From: Kumtagia ephedrae
GTDB lineage: Bacteria; Pseudomonadota; Alphaproteobacteria; Rhizobiales; Rhizobiaceae
DNA length: 64,000 bases
Reading direction: 5' to 3'
Assembly: GCF_003012745.1 (NCBI RefSeq)
Contig: NZ_PXYK01000010.1
Span: 120,705-184,704 of the forward strand
Numbering within the stretch: position 1 is the first letter of the stretch; each line of letters begins with the position of its first letter. The notes beneath the pieces are model-generated. The model worked only from the letters and a program-made list of their open reading frames with translations. It had not been told where the DNA came from and made no database searches. Both the position numbers and the translations under genes were made by a program. This document shows, one piece after another, positions 35,628 through 45,641 of the stretch.

Positions 35628-37994
35628 TCAGAAGCGCGTGGAGATGCCGAAGTTGAAGTTCTGCTCCTGGTCGTTGTCCTCTTTGACCACCGGCAGGGCA
35701 TAGTCGACACGCAGCGGACCGAAGGGCGACGCCCAGATCAGGCCCGCGCCGACCGACGCACGCCACTTCATGCTCGAGCCGGCGACCTCGACGTCATCAT
35801 TGCCGATGTCGTTGCCGTAGAGCGTCGCCGCGTCGGCGAACACGGCGCCCCGCAGGCCGAAGCTCTCCGGAATGACCGGCACCGGGAATTGCGCCTCGAC
35901 CGAGGCGTTGAAGTAGGTGGTGCCGCCCAGATGGTCATCGGTATCGGCATCATAGGGACCGATGCCGTTGTATTCGAAGCCGCGGATCATACGGTCGTTG
36001 GCCTGGAAATGGTCGAAGATGCGCAGATCCGATTCGCTGCCGTAACCGGTGATGTAGCCGCCGCCGACGACCGCCAGGCCGACGATGTCATACTCTTCCG
36101 ACAGCGTCTTATAGTAGGAGCCGCGGCCGGTCAGCTTGATGTACTTGGCGTCGCCGCCGATGCCGGCGAACTCGGCCGTCAGGTTGGCGTAGATACCCGA
36201 ATGCGGGTTCTTCATGTCGTCGATCGTGTTGTAGATCAGCGACTGCGAGATCGACGACTTGTTCCACGGGCTGTTGTCGATGCCGTCGACGATTGCCTCC
36301 GACACGTCGCACGGATTGGGATCGCCGTCTTCCGGATCGCAATTGTCGCGGAACTCGTACTTCTCCTGCGCGAAGGTGTAGGCCGTCTGCGTCGTCAGCG
36401 CCTCGGTGATCGGCAGGCCGAAGCGCACGGTCGCGCCGGTCGTCTCGCTCTGGTAGTCGTCGTAGGTGCGCGTCTGGCGGAAGATGTCGAAGCCGGCCGC
36501 GATGCGGCGCCCGAGGAAATAGGGCTCGGTGAAGGAGAAGGTGAAGTCGCGCGACCGGCGGCCCACGCCCGCGGCGAAGCGGATGAACTGGCCGCGGCCG
36601 AGGAAGTTGCGCTCGGTGATCGAACCCTCGACCGACGGTCCAGGGGTCTGGCCGCCCGTGGTGTAGCCTGCGCCGATCGACAGTTCGCCCGTCGACTTCT
36701 CCACCAGGTCGACCACCAGCACCACCTGGTCCGGCTCGGACCCGGGCACCGTCGAGATGTCGACGCGCTCGAAGAAGTTGAGCTTCTCCAGCCGCCGCTT
36801 GGCGCGCTGGATGAGAACCTGGTTGAAGGCGTCGCCCTCGCTGACGTCGAATTCGCGGCGGATCACGAAGTCGCGGGTGCGTGCATTGCCGCGGATCTCG
36901 ATGCGCTCGATATAGGTGCGCGGGCCCTGATCGATGGCGTAGGTGACCGCGATCGTATGGTTCTCGAAGTTGCGGTCGCCGCGCGGGGTGACCTGCGCGA
37001 AGGCGTAACCCTGGCCGGCCATCTGCTCGGTGAGCGCGATGATCGAATCCTCGACGTTCTTGGCGCTGTAGCCGTCGCCGCTATGCGTCGTCACCAGCGA
37101 CTGAAGCTTCGTGGTGTCCACGTCGGGAATGGTGCTGTCGATGGAGATGTCGCCGAAGGTGTAGCGAGCGCCCTCTTCGACGGTGATGGTGATGGTGTAC
37201 TGGTTGGACGCCTCGTCCAGCTCGCCGATCGCCGAGATCACCTGGAAGTCGGCGTAGCCGCGATTGTAATAGAAGCGCCGCAGCAGCTCCTCGTCGGCGC
37301 GCAGGCGCTGTTCGTCATAGATGTCGTCGCGCAGCAGGAACGACAGGAAGGTCGAGCGCTTGGTGGCGATGACGTCGGACAGCCGGCGGTCGCCGAAGGC
37401 GTTGTTGCCGACGAAATTGATCGCCGCGATCTTGGTGCGGTCGCCTTCCTGCACGGTGTAGACCACGTTCACGCGGTTGTCGCCGAGATCGATCACCTGC
37501 GGCGTCACCGTGGCGTCGTCGCGGCCGATGCGGCGATAAGCGTCGCGGATCGCTTCCGCGTCGGCTTCCATCGCGGCGTCCGTGAAGGTGCCGCGCGGCT
37601 TGAGCTGCACGGCGCCCGTCAGGGCGGCGTCCTTGATCTTCTTGTTGCCCTGGAAGAGCACCTGGTTGACCACCCGGTACTCGGAGACCTGGACGACCAG
37701 CGTCGAGCCGACCTGGTTGATGCGCACATCCGAGAACAAGCCGGTGGCGAACAGCCGCTTCACCGCCTCGTCGACATCGGCATTTGAGAACGACCTGCCC
37801 GGCGTGATCCCGGTCTGGCTGCGAATCGTGTCGGCTTCGACACGCTGGTTGCCGCGAACCTCGATGCTGCTCACCACGGCCGCATAAGCGGCCGGGACGG
37901 CAGCAAGCTGGACGACGATAGCGCCAGGAACGGCGACCGCCGCTGAGAGGGCAATCGCGGACGCGGCGCCCAGAAAATTAGAAACTGCCTTCAT
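35628..37994 (-). CDS. bamA: Outer-membrane protein assembly factor BamA
   Basis: The essential Omp85 insertase that folds beta-barrels into the outer membrane. It has 788 residues: a signal peptide (to about 38, AYA-AV), five POTRA domains (from SSIEVRGNQRVEADTIRSQT to about 420) and a 16-strand barrel. The VRF/Y motif of the barrel loop is in the region with GPLRVDYALP, and the chain ends in Phe (FNFGISTRF). A TTG at 38001-38003 with AAGG just ahead is a real alternative start, three codons longer than the ATG used. It is followed by lpxD; rseP lies 211 bases upstream. Confidence 0.97.
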   Translation of the reverse strand: MKAVSNFLGAASAIALSAAVAVPGAIVVQLAAVPAAYAAVVSSIEVRGNQRVEADTIRSQTGITPGRSFSNADVDEAVKRLFATGLFSDVRINQVGSTLVVQVSEYRVVNQVLFQGNKKIKDAALTGAVQLKPRGTFTDAAMEADAEAIRDAYRRIGRDDATVTPQVIDLGDNRVNVVYTVQEGDRTKIAAINFVGNNAFGDRRLSDVIATKRSTFLSFLLRDDIYDEQRLRADEELLRRFYYNRGYADFQVISAIGELDEASNQYTITITVEEGARYTFGDISIDSTIPDVDTTKLQSLVTTHSGDGYSAKNVEDSIIALTEQMAGQGYAFAQVTPRGDRNFENHTIAVTYAIDQGPRTYIERIEIRGNARTRDFVIRREFDVSEGDAFNQVLIQRAKRRLEKLNFFERVDISTVPGSEPDQVVLVVDLVEKSTGELSIGAGYTTGGQTPGPSVEGSITERNFLGRGQFIRFAAGVGRRSRDFTFSFTEPYFLGRRIAAGFDIFRQTRTYDDYQSETTGATVRFGLPITEALTTQTAYTFAQEKYEFRDNCDPEDGDPNPCDVSEAIVDGIDNSPWNKSSISQSLIYNTIDDMKNPHSGIYANLTAEFAGIGGDAKYIKLTGRGSYYKTLSEEYDIVGLAVVGGGYITGYGSESDLRIFDHFQANDRMIRGFEYNGIGPYDADTDDHLGGTTYFNASVEAQFPVPVIPESFGLRGAVFADAATLYGNDIGNDDVEVAGSSMKWRASVGAGLIWASPFGPLRVDYALPVVKEDNDQEQNFNFGISTRF

Positions 37995-38214
37995 CGGGCT
38001 CAAATTACCTTTTTCTCGTAGTCCCCACGGCGAGAAAACCGGACGTCGCGGACATTTGCGCTTACGGTATTAACCGGATTTTCCCTATACGCAAGGCTTC
38101 TGGTTAACCGCCGTTTACTTCGCACCCGGCCGTGACATTGGCGTCACGCCAATCGGCGCTCATGGTAAACGAGACCGTAACATCGCGTTTCTCGCATTGA
38201 TTTCCCCCACGGAA

Positions 38215-39354
38215 TCAGCATCCGAACAGATCATTCCAGAACACGAAGGCCATAAAGGCCAGGACCAGGAACATTCCGGTCCTGTAGACCGCCTCCATCA
38301 TGCGCTCGGGCACGGGACGGCGGAACACGGCCTCGTAGCCGTAGAAGACGAGATGACCGCCGTCCAGCGGCGGAATCGGCAGCAGGTTCAGGATGCCGAT
38401 GCCGACCGACAGCATGGCGACGAGTTGGACCAGCCACTCGAAGCCGGCCTTCGCCGCCTTGCCGGCCATGTCGGCGATGCGGACCGGGCCGCCGAGCTGG
38501 CATTTGTCCTCACGCCCGACGACAAACCGTTTCAAAAATTGACCGGTGGCGGCGATGATATGGCCGGTCTGGCTCACCGCCGCGCCGATGGCCTCGACCG
38601 GGCCGTAGTCGATATGCCTGGGCTGGCCGAGCTGCTCGTCGTTGACCACGCCGATCACGCCGACCTTCATGACATTGCCCAGCGCGTCCTGCTGCTCGAC
38701 GATCTGCGGCGTCGCCGTGAGGGTCACGTCCTTGCCGTCGCGCAGCATGACGAAGGTGAGCGTATCGCCCGCCCGTCCGGAGACGATCCGCCGGACATCG
38801 TCGAAGGTCTCGATCTGCCGGCCGTTGATCGACACGAACCGGTCGCCGGGCTGGAAGCCGGCGCTCGCGGCCGGGCTGCCGGGGTTGACCTGGGCGACCA
38901 TGGGCTCGCGCACGTCGCGCCCGTAGGCGGCGAACATGACCGCGAAGACGGCGATGGTGAGCAGGAAGTTGAAGGCGGGGCCGGCAAAGACGGTCGCCGC
39001 GCGCTTCCACACCGGCTGGGTGTGGAAGGCGATTCGCCGCTCCTCCGGCGACAGGTTTTTCTCCCCCTCGGCGTCCGGCGAACTGGTGACGCTCATGTCG
39101 CCGACGAATTTGACGTAGCCGCCGAGCGGGATCGCCGAGAGCTTCCAGCGCGTGCCGCGCCGGTCGTTGAAGCCGAACAGTTCCGGGCCGAAGCCGATGG
39201 AGAAGGCCTGCACGCCGATGCCGCACCAGCGGCCGACGAGGTAATGGCCCATCTCGTGGACGAACACGACCACCGTCAGCACGAACAGGAAGGGCACGAT
39301 GGTGCCGAGGAGAATCCCCTCGAAGCCGAAGATGGACGAGAAGAACGCGCTCAA
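38215..39354 (-). CDS. rseP: Site-2 metalloprotease RseP
   Basis: Intramembrane zinc protease that releases anti-sigma factors and clears signal peptides. The 379-residue protein has zinc motif H33-E-M-G-H37 in the first transmembrane helix, PDZ domain(s) around 120-210 (PGSPAASAGFQPGDRFVSING), and the third ligand in NLLPIPPLDGGHL near 325, with three or four helices in total. The start is a TTG at 39354: GAGGG lies six bases ahead, and the nearby ATG is out of frame and stops after two codons. It belongs to the frr-uppS-cdsA-rseP-bamA-lpx run. Confidence 0.95.
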   Translation of the reverse strand: MSAFFSSIFGFEGILLGTIVPFLFVLTVVVFVHEMGHYLVGRWCGIGVQAFSIGFGPELFGFNDRRGTRWKLSAIPLGGYVKFVGDMSVTSSPDAEGEKNLSPEERRIAFHTQPVWKRAATVFAGPAFNFLLTIAVFAVMFAAYGRDVREPMVAQVNPGSPAASAGFQPGDRFVSINGRQIETFDDVRRIVSGRAGDTLTFVMLRDGKDVTLTATPQIVEQQDALGNVMKVGVIGVVNDEQLGQPRHIDYGPVEAIGAAVSQTGHIIAATGQFLKRFVVGREDKCQLGGPVRIADMAGKAAKAGFEWLVQLVAMLSVGIGILNLLPIPPLDGGHLVFYGYEAVFRRPVPERMMEAVYRTGMFLVLAFMAFVFWNDLFGC

Positions 39355-39463
39355 GTCATGCCCTCGTTGGCGGACCGGTCCCGCCGCTCCGACGCCCTTC
39401 TACGGCGGGATGGCGGCAAATCAAAGACTGTGCGGCGCCTCGCCGCAGCTAATCCAGTATGCC

Positions 39464-40294
39464 TCATCCGGGAAACAGCCCTTGTGCCGGCCGGTCGGCG
39501 CCGCCCAGCAGCCAGCCGATCAGGTAAAGCGCGAAGGCCGCGGCGACGAGGCCGTCGACTCGGTCCATGACGCCGCCGTGCCCCGGGATGATCCAGCCCG
39601 AATCCTTCACCCCGTGCCGGCGCTTGACCCAGGATTCGAACAGGTCGCCCGCCTGCGAGACGATCGACAGCAGTGCGGCGACAAGCACCAGCAGCCATGG
39701 CGAGGCGACGCCCACTGCCAGGCAGACGATCAGCCCGGTCACGATGCCGGCGACGAGGCCGCCGAGCGCGCCGCTGCGCGTCTTCCCTGGCGAAATGGAC
39801 GGGGCGAGTTTCGGGCCGCCGACGGCCCGGCCGACGAAATAGGCGAAGACGTCCGTCGACCAGACGACGGCGAACAGGAAGAGAATCGCGAGCAGACCGG
39901 CCATATCGCCGCCGCGCAGCAGGGCGAGCGACAGGCCGGAGAGGCAGGCATAGGCGAAGCCGGCGCTCTCCCATTGATCGCCGACGCGCATCGCCGACAG
40001 GACCGCCAGCAGGACGCCCAGCGCCGCGACGAAGCCGATCAGCAGGAGGCCCGGCAGAGCGGCGACCAGAGCGACCGCAAAAGCCAGGACGCAGGCTTCC
40101 GGCAGGAAGCCGAGCCCGCCGATGCGCCAGCCCGCAGCCGTCGCGGGCCGCGCCATGCGCGACCACTCGTAGAAGACGGCGAGCGTGATGAAGGCCGACA
40201 GCAGGCGGAAGGGCAGCCCGCCCCACCAGGTGACGGCGAGCACGACGGCGGCGAGCACGATCGCCGAGATCACCCTGAGCTGCAGGTTGCTCAT
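39464..40294 (-). CDS. cdsA: Phosphatidate cytidylyltransferase
   Basis: Makes CDP-diacylglycerol from phosphatidate and CTP, the branch point for all phospholipids. It has 276 residues, about seven to eight hydrophobic helices, and the CDS signature in the C-terminal third: SWVKRRHGVKDSGWIIPGHG followed by GVMDRVDGL, with conserved K, D and H residues. It begins 7 bases after the uppS stop, so the two are one unit, as in most Gram-negatives. Confidence 0.95.
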   Translation of the reverse strand: MSNLQLRVISAIVLAAVVLAVTWWGGLPFRLLSAFITLAVFYEWSRMARPATAAGWRIGGLGFLPEACVLAFAVALVAALPGLLLIGFVAALGVLLAVLSAMRVGDQWESAGFAYACLSGLSLALLRGGDMAGLLAILFLFAVVWSTDVFAYFVGRAVGGPKLAPSISPGKTRSGALGGLVAGIVTGLIVCLAVGVASPWLLVLVAALLSIVSQAGDLFESWVKRRHGVKDSGWIIPGHGGVMDRVDGLVAAAFALYLIGWLLGGADRPAQGLFPG

Positions 40295-40301
40295 CCCGCG
40301 G

Positions 40302-41030
40302 TCACGCGCTGCTGGAGACGGGATCGCGCTCGACGAGCCCGCCGAAGCGGCGCTCGCGCGTGCCGAACTGGCGAAGCGTGTCCTTGAACAGCTCGGGCGT
40401 GAAATCCGGCCAGTAGCACGGCAGGAAGGCCAGCTCGCTGTAGGCGGCCTGCCAGAGGAGGAAGTTCGAAAGCCGCATCTCGCCGCTGGTGCGGATCACC
40501 AGGTCCGGATCGGGTATGCCGCTGGTGTCGAGCGCCGCCGACACCGTCTGCAGCGTCACGGCCGAGGCGCTCAGCCTGCCATCGGCCACGTCGGCCGCGA
40601 TCCTGCGCACGGCCCGCACGATCTCGTCGCGGCTGCCGTAGTTGAAGGCGATCACCAGGTTGAGCGCCCGGTTGGCGATCGTCAGCGTCTCGGCTTCCTC
40701 CAGCAGCATGCGGATGTCCGCCTGGAGGTCGTCGCGCTGGCCGATCACCCGCACCCGCACGCCGGCGCGGTGCAGTTCGGCGAGGTCGCGGCGGATGAAC
40801 AGCTTGAGAAGGCCGAGCAGGTCGCTCACCTCCGATTGCGGGCGCGACCAGTTCTCCGACGAGAAGGCGTAGACTGTGAGCCAGCCTATGCCGAGGTCCG
40901 AGGCGGTGCGCACCGCCTGCCGCAGCGCCTCGACGCCCGCGCGATGCCCGGCAAGTCTCGGCAGGCCCCTCGCCTTCGCCCAGCGGCCGTTGCCGTCCAT
41001 GATGATCGCGACATGCGCGGGCGTAGTCAT
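40302..41030 (-). CDS. uppS: Undecaprenyl diphosphate synthase
   Basis: Adds eight isoprene units in cis to farnesyl diphosphate, supplying the lipid carrier for peptidoglycan and O-antigen. It has 242 residues. The catalytic D12 and phosphate-binding loop are in [30 protein letters not shown] and the C-terminal [20 protein letters not shown] and [14 protein letters not shown] are all standard. It starts 33 bases after the frr stop. Confidence 0.96.
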   Translation of the reverse strand: MTTPAHVAIIMDGNGRWAKARGLPRLAGHRAGVEALRQAVRTASDLGIGWLTVYAFSSENWSRPQSEVSDLLGLLKLFIRRDLAELHRAGVRVRVIGQRDDLQADIRMLLEEAETLTIANRALNLVIAFNYGSRDEIVRAVRRIAADVADGRLSASAVTLQTVSAALDTSGIPDPDLVIRTSGEMRLSNFLLWQAAYSELAFLPCYWPDFTPELFKDTLRQFGTRERRFGGLVERDPVSSSA

Positions 41031-41063
41031 ATCGTCTTTAGGCCCGTTCCCCCGAGAAGCGCC

Positions 41064-41624
41064 TCAAACGTGCATGATCTCGGCTTCCTTGCCGGCGAGC
41101 AGGCTGTCGATCGTCGAGATGGTGTCGTCGGTCATCTTCTGGACGCGCTCCGACTGCTTGCGGTGATCGTCCTCGCTGATGTCGCCGTCCTTCTCCGCCT
41201 TTTTCAGGTGGTCCATGCCGTCGCGGCGCACGTGCCGGGCCGCGACCCTGGCGTTCTCCGCATATTCATGGGCCTTCTTGACCAGTTCCTTGCGGCGCTG
41301 CTCGTTGAGCTCCGGCAGCGGGATGCGCAGCGTGGTGCCGTCCATGATCGGGTTGAAGCCGAGATTGGATTCGCGGATGGCGCGGTCGACGGCGCCGACC
41401 ATCTGCTTGTCCCAGACGGACACAGAGATCATGCGCGGCTCGGGCACCGAGACCGTCGCCACCTGGGCGATCGGCATGGTCGTGCCGTAGGCCGACACGG
41501 TGATCGGATCGAGCAGGTTGGCCGAGGCACGGCCGGTGCGCAGCGACGCGAGGTCGGATTTGAAAGCGGCCACCGCGCCGTCCATGCGCCGTTGGATGTC
41601 GTTGAAATTCGCCCCGTTGGTCAT
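41064..41624 (-). CDS. frr: Ribosome recycling factor
   Basis: Splits the post-termination ribosome together with EF-G. It is 186 residues long, tRNA-shaped with a three-helix bundle. Signatures visible are [20 protein letters not shown] near the N-terminus, [20 protein letters not shown] and [20 protein letters not shown]. It starts 42 bases after the pyrH stop; the pyrH-frr pair is conserved across bacteria. Confidence 0.97.
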   Translation of the reverse strand: MTNGANFNDIQRRMDGAVAAFKSDLASLRTGRASANLLDPITVSAYGTTMPIAQVATVSVPEPRMISVSVWDKQMVGAVDRAIRESNLGFNPIMDGTTLRIPLPELNEQRRKELVKKAHEYAENARVAARHVRRDGMDHLKKAEKDGDISEDDHRKQSERVQKMTDDTISTIDSLLAGKEAEIMHV

Positions 41625-41666
41625 CGTCTCACTCCTTGATCCACTGTCGATCTTGCGGCCGGCACC

Positions 41667-42383
41667 TCAATCGGCGACGACGGTACAGTGACCCCCGCCA
41701 GTCAGAATCTCGCCGAACCCGCCTTTTTCGTGGATCGAATACACAATTATCGGGATGTTGTTTTCGCGCGCAAGCGCAATTGCCGCCGTGTCCATGATGG
41801 CGAGGTTGTTCTTGATCACCTCGGCATGGCTGATGCGGTCGTAGCGGACGGCGGTCGGATCCTTCTTCGGGTCGGCGGAGTAGACGCCGTCCACCTGGGT
41901 GCCCTTGAACAGCGCGTCGGCGCCGATCTCGGCGGCGCGCAGCGCCGCGGCCGAATCGGTGGTGAAGAAAGGATTGCCGGTGCCGCCGGCGAAGATCACG
42001 ACCTTGCCGGCGTTCATGTAGGCGGTCGCTTGCCGCTGCGAGAAGCTCTCGCACAGTTCCGGCATGGCGATGGCCGACAGCACGACCGCGTCGACGCCGA
42101 TCTTGACCAGCGAGGTGCGCAGCGCCAGCGAGTTGATGACGGTGGCCAGCATGCCCATGTGGTCGCCGGTGACGCGGTCGCCGCCCTTGGACGCCACCGC
42201 GACGCCGCGAAAGATGTTGCCGCCGCCGATCACCACGCCGACCTCGACGCCGAGTGCGCGCGCCTCGGCGATGTCGGAGGCGATGCGGTCGACGACGGAG
42301 ACGTCGATGCCGAAATGCTGCTCGCCCATCAGCGCCTCGCCCGAAGCCTTCAGCACGACGCGTCGATAAAGGGGCTTGGCCAT
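41667..42383 (-). CDS. pyrH: UMP kinase
   Basis: Phosphorylates UMP to UDP; a hexameric bacterial kinase of the amino-acid-kinase fold. It has 238 residues. The N-terminal RRVVLKASGEALMG, the GVVIGGGNIFRG phosphate loop, DHMGMLATVINSLAL, and FAGGTGNPFFTTDSAAALRA are all diagnostic. GAGGATTTG precedes the ATG at 42383. It heads the pyrH-frr-uppS-cdsA-rseP run. Confidence 0.97.
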   Translation of the reverse strand: MAKPLYRRVVLKASGEALMGEQHFGIDVSVVDRIASDIAEARALGVEVGVVIGGGNIFRGVAVASKGGDRVTGDHMGMLATVINSLALRTSLVKIGVDAVVLSAIAMPELCESFSQRQATAYMNAGKVVIFAGGTGNPFFTTDSAAALRAAEIGADALFKGTQVDGVYSADPKKDPTAVRYDRISHAEVIKNNLAIMDTAAIALARENNIPIIVYSIHEKGGFGEILTGGGHCTVVAD

Positions 42384-42569
42384 CAAATCCTCAAAATGTC
42401 TCGCAAATCCGGCCGCCGCGCCGGGACCGTCCAACCGACCCCGTCCGCCGCCAGGACCGAAGGGTGCGTGCGGCTTCCGGATACACGAAGGGAGTCGCGA
42501 TGTCACTGTGGCCCGCGCGTCGGGCATCGACGCATTTAACAGGGCGTTGCATCCGCCCGCCTCGCGCGA

Positions 42570-43202
42570 TCAGTTCCTCTGCAGCGCCAGATGCACGCCC
42601 AAGCCGACCAGCAGACCGCCGCCGGCCCACTGCACCATGCGCTGGACGCGTCCCGAACGCTTCAGCCGGTTCACCAGCGCGCCGGCCAGGAAGACGCAGA
42701 CGACGTCGGCCGAGGAGAACATCAGGTTCACGATCGTGCCCAGGATGACGAACTGCATCCAGATCGGCAGGCCGGCGGAGGGGTCGATGAACTGCGGCAG
42801 GAAGGCGACGAAGAAGATCGCGGTCTTCGGGTTGAGGACCTCGACCAGGACGCTTTCGAGCAAGGCCCGGCGGCCGGAGGCCGGCCGCAGCGCGGGCACG
42901 TCGACGTCGCCCTGCACCTTGCGGCGCAACTGGCTGATGCCGAGCCACACCAGATAGGCGGCGCCGGCGATCTTGACGGCGGTGTAGAGCAGCGGAACGG
43001 CATGGAAGAGCACCGACAGCCCGGCCGCCGCGGCGAAGACATGCGCATAGCAGCCGAGATGGATGCCGAGCGTCGCCATCAGGCCGGCCACGCGCCCGCC
43101 CGCCATCGTGCGCGCGGCGGCATAAAGCATCGCCGGCCCGGGGATGTAGGCGAAGATGGCCGTGGTGACGAAGAAGGCGAGCAGGAGCTCGTATGAAGGC
43201 AT
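42570..43202 (-). CDS. LysE-family amino-acid exporter
   Basis: A 210-residue inner-membrane exporter of the LysE/RhtB superfamily with five or six hydrophobic helices. The opening LLAFFVTTAIFAYIPGPAML carries the PGP motif of the family. GVHLGCYAHVF-type and LVWLGISQLRRK segments, then EVLNPKTAIFFVAFLPQFID (the conserved NPK motif) follow. Exported substrate (Lys, Arg, Thr, homoserine lactone) cannot be told. It sits between pyrH and tsf on the same strand, where many relatives have tsf directly next to pyrH, so it looks like a lineage-specific insertion. Confidence 0.9.
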   Translation of the reverse strand: MPSYELLLAFFVTTAIFAYIPGPAMLYAAARTMAGGRVAGLMATLGIHLGCYAHVFAAAAGLSVLFHAVPLLYTAVKIAGAAYLVWLGISQLRRKVQGDVDVPALRPASGRRALLESVLVEVLNPKTAIFFVAFLPQFIDPSAGLPIWMQFVILGTIVNLMFSSADVVCVFLAGALVNRLKRSGRVQRMVQWAGGGLLVGLGVHLALQRN

Positions 43203-43329
43203 CTTGGCATCCTCCGCCCCCGGAAGGCGCCGGGCTCGCGCCTGGCTCCGCCGTCACGGGCGGGCCGGGCTGTTCCGATACAGGAGCGCCGCGCCGATGT
43301 CACGGTGTGGCGCGGCGCCGAAGACGAAA

Positions 43330-43361
43330 GAGGGGCCGCAGCGCGAAGCGTGCGGCCCCTC
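43330..43361 (-). terminator. Intrinsic terminator after tsf
   Basis: GAGGGGCCGCA-type arm (43330-43340) pairs with TGCGGCCCCTC (43351-43361) around GCGCGAAGCG. On the minus strand the stem is followed by TTTCGTCTT. It lies 27 bases beyond the tsf stop and should end the rpsB-tsf transcript. Confidence 0.75.
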
Positions 43362-43387
43362 CGGAACGGCTCCGGTGGTTCCGGACG

Positions 43388-44311
43388 TTACTTCTTGACG
43401 GCCGCCGCGACTTCCGCCGCGAAGTCCGACTTTTCCTTCTCGATGCCCTCGCCGAGCGCGAAGCGCACGAAGCCGCTGATCCTGGCCGGCGCGCCGATCT
43501 CCTTCTCGGCCTCCTTCAGCGCCTTCTCGACGGTGAGGTCGGGATTGATCACGAAGGCCTGCTTCAGCAGCACGACTTCCTCGTAGAACTTGCGGATGCG
43601 GCCCTCGATCATCTTCTCGATGACGTTCTCCGGCTTGCCGGATTCGCGCGCCTGCTCGGTGAAGATCGCCTTCTCGCGCGCCACCACGGCCGGATCGATC
43701 TCCTCGGCGGTGAGCGCCAGCGGGTTGGTCGCGGCGACGTGCATCGCCACCTGGCGGCCGAACGCCTTGGCGGCTTCGGCATCGCCGGCCGTCTCGATCG
43801 CCACCAGCACGCCGAGCTTGCCCAGGCCGTCGGCCACGGCGTTGTGCACGTAGGTCGCGACCGAGCCGTGCGGCACCGACAGCTTTGCGGCTCGGCGGAA
43901 GCTCATGTTCTCGCCGATCGTGCCGACCGCGTCCTTGATGGTCTCGGCGACCGACTTGTCGGAGCCGGGATATTTCGCGTTGGCGACGGCGTCGGTGTCC
44001 GGGCCGAACGCCAGCGCGACCTTGGCGACGTTGGTGACGATCTCCTGGAAGGCGACGTTGCGGGCGACGAAGTCGGTCTCCGAGTTGACCTCGACCACGA
44101 CCGCCTCGCGCAGGCCCGAATCGATGCCGATCAGGCCCTCGGCGGCGGTGCGGCCGGCCTTCTTGTCGGCCTTGGAGATGCCCTTGGCGCGCAGCCAGTC
44201 GACGGCGGCCTGCATGTCGCCATTGGTCTCGGCGAGCGCCGCCTTGCAGTCCATCATGCCCGCGCCGGTGATCTCGCGGAGTTCCTTAACCTGTGCAGCA
44301 GAAATGCTCAT
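43388..44311 (-). CDS. tsf: Translation elongation factor Ts
   Basis: Nucleotide-exchange factor for EF-Tu. It has 307 residues. The N-terminal UBA-like module ([20 protein letters not shown], then the [17 protein letters not shown] helix) and the TDFVARN motif that contacts EF-Tu's nucleotide site are clear; two core subdomains follow, with the [11 protein letters not shown] segment. GAGGCAAAG precedes the ATG at 44311. It follows rpsB with a 122-base gap that contains an 18-base palindrome. Confidence 0.97.
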   Translation of the reverse strand: MSISAAQVKELREITGAGMMDCKAALAETNGDMQAAVDWLRAKGISKADKKAGRTAAEGLIGIDSGLREAVVVEVNSETDFVARNVAFQEIVTNVAKVALAFGPDTDAVANAKYPGSDKSVAETIKDAVGTIGENMSFRRAAKLSVPHGSVATYVHNAVADGLGKLGVLVAIETAGDAEAAKAFGRQVAMHVAATNPLALTAEEIDPAVVAREKAIFTEQARESGKPENVIEKMIEGRIRKFYEEVVLLKQAFVINPDLTVEKALKEAEKEIGAPARISGFVRFALGEGIEKEKSDFAAEVAAAVKK

Positions 44312-44405
44312 CTTTGCCTCTTCGTTCAAAATGCGCTGGCGCACCATCGAAGTATCGACGATGCGCCTGACGCCGGCACGACAAGCGTGCCCAGTTTGTG
44401 GCGGG

Positions 44406-44423
44406 CGGGCTCCGCGGAGCCCG
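44406..44423. other. 18-base perfect palindrome between rpsB and tsf
   Basis: CGGGCTCCGCGGAGCCCG reads the same on both strands. In RNA it would form an eight-pair stem with almost no loop, or a shorter stem with a GCG-type loop. It lies 10 bases after the rpsB stop and may weaken transcription into tsf or stabilise the rpsB mRNA end. Confidence 0.45.
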
Positions 44424-44433
44424 TGGAGAGGCC

Positions 44434-45216
44434 TCAGGCCTGGGCCGACCCCTCGGAGGGCGTTTCCTCCAGGGTCGGCTCGACCGGAGCCTCTTCCGCA
44501 GCGCCGATGTCGACGCCGAACGCGCCCTGCTGGCGGGCGATGCCGTCAATCGCAGCCTTGGCGATCAGGTCGCAGTAGAGCTGGATGGCGCGCGCCGCGT
44601 CGTCATTACCCGGGATCGGGAAGTCGACCTTGTCCGGATCGCAGTTGGAATCGATGATCGCCACGACCGGGATGCCGAGGCGCTTGGCCTCGAGGATGGC
44701 GATCGCCTCCTTGTTGGTGTCGATCACGAACATCAGATCGGGCGTCGAGCCCATGTCCTTGATGCCGCCCAGCGCCTTGTCGAGCTTCTCGCGCTCGCGC
44801 TGCAGGTTAAGCAGCTCCTTCTTGGTGAAGCCGCTGCCCTCGCCGGCGAGCAGTTCGTCGAGCTTGCGCAGGCGCGAGATCGAGTTGGAGATCGTCTTCC
44901 AGTTGGTCAGCATGCCGCCGAGCCAGCGGGAGTTGACGTAATACTGGGCCGAGCGCTGCGCGGCGTCGGCAACGATGTCGGAGGCCTGGCGCTTGGTGCC
45001 GACGAACAGCACGCGGCCGCCGCGCGACACGACGTCGGACACCTGCTTCAGCGCCTGGTCGAGCAGCGGCACCGTCTGCGACAGGTCGATGATGTGGATG
45101 TTGTTACGGGCGCCGAAGATGTAGGGCGCCATCTTCGGGTTCCAGCGGTGGGTCTGGTGGCCGAAGTGAACACCAGCTTCGAGAAGCTGGCGCATGCTGA
45201 AATCAGGCAGAGCCAT
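44434..45216 (-). CDS. rpsB: 30S ribosomal protein S2
   Basis: Small-subunit protein S2. It has 260 residues. The family signatures [20 protein letters not shown] and [45 protein letters not shown] and [19 protein letters not shown] are all present. A short acidic C-terminal tail ([17 protein letters not shown]) extends beyond the E. coli length, common in this order. The rpsB-tsf order is universal. A promoter with a leader of about 120 bases precedes it. Confidence 0.98.
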   Translation of the reverse strand: MALPDFSMRQLLEAGVHFGHQTHRWNPKMAPYIFGARNNIHIIDLSQTVPLLDQALKQVSDVVSRGGRVLFVGTKRQASDIVADAAQRSAQYYVNSRWLGGMLTNWKTISNSISRLRKLDELLAGEGSGFTKKELLNLQREREKLDKALGGIKDMGSTPDLMFVIDTNKEAIAILEAKRLGIPVVAIIDSNCDPDKVDFPIPGNDDAARAIQLYCDLIAKAAIDGIARQQGAFGVDIGAAEEAPVEPTLEETPSEGSAQA

Positions 45217-45340
45217 TCAAAGGTCCTTTCCGGTTGGCCTCCACGGACAAAGGCGATTGGAACGATTTCCGCTCGCCACCGGAGGTCTCCGCCGGATTTC
45301 TCCCGGACAGACACCAAAGTCCGTGTGTGGAATGGCGCGG

Positions 45341-45370
45341 CATATAGAGGGGGAATGCCGGAAATGCAAG
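45341..45370 (-). promoter_or_regulatory. Promoter of rpsB-tsf with a long leader
   Basis: On the minus strand CTTGCA (45365-45370) and TATATG (45341-45346) are 18 bases apart, a good match to the alphaproteobacterial CTTGAC/TATAAT pattern. Transcription would start near 45334, leaving an untranslated leader of about 118 bases with several short GC stems before rpsB. S2 represses its own leader in E. coli; whether that holds here is inference. Confidence 0.6.
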
Positions 45371-45641
45371 CCGTTGCGGCGTATTGCGTAAATTGCCGCA
45401 GGAAACGCCGGGCTCCTCCCGGGACCGTTTGCTTTATCTCCTCGCGCCGATCCCGCATCCCAGTCCACCGCCGCCTCCTTCCGATACAGGCGGCGCAATG
45501 ATCGCTCCGTCCGAAGGAGCGGGGATAGATTTCAGGAAAATAATCCTGACAGATGCTGACGATGGAATGCCCGAGGTACGGTTTTTCCACTGCCGCCGCG
45601 GCAGGACTCGGCCACGGAACCGAGTAAGCTGCGTCTGGATT
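45371..45641. other. Gene-free stretch between the rpsB promoter and sufA
   Basis: No coding sequence is supported. A hairpin CGCTCC/GGAGCG lies at 45503-45521, and the 3' flank of sufA (45600-45641) has a CCGCCGCGG-rich segment that may end the sufA transcript. A short AT-rich patch (GGAAAATAATCCTGA) lies near 45535. Nothing else is recognised. Confidence 0.4.

Noticed and set aside
34500..37787. 1095-codon open frame opposite lpxD and bamA
   Set aside because: Antisense to two certain genes; Asp/Val/Gly/Arg-rich low-complexity translation with no motif. A GC-bias artefact.
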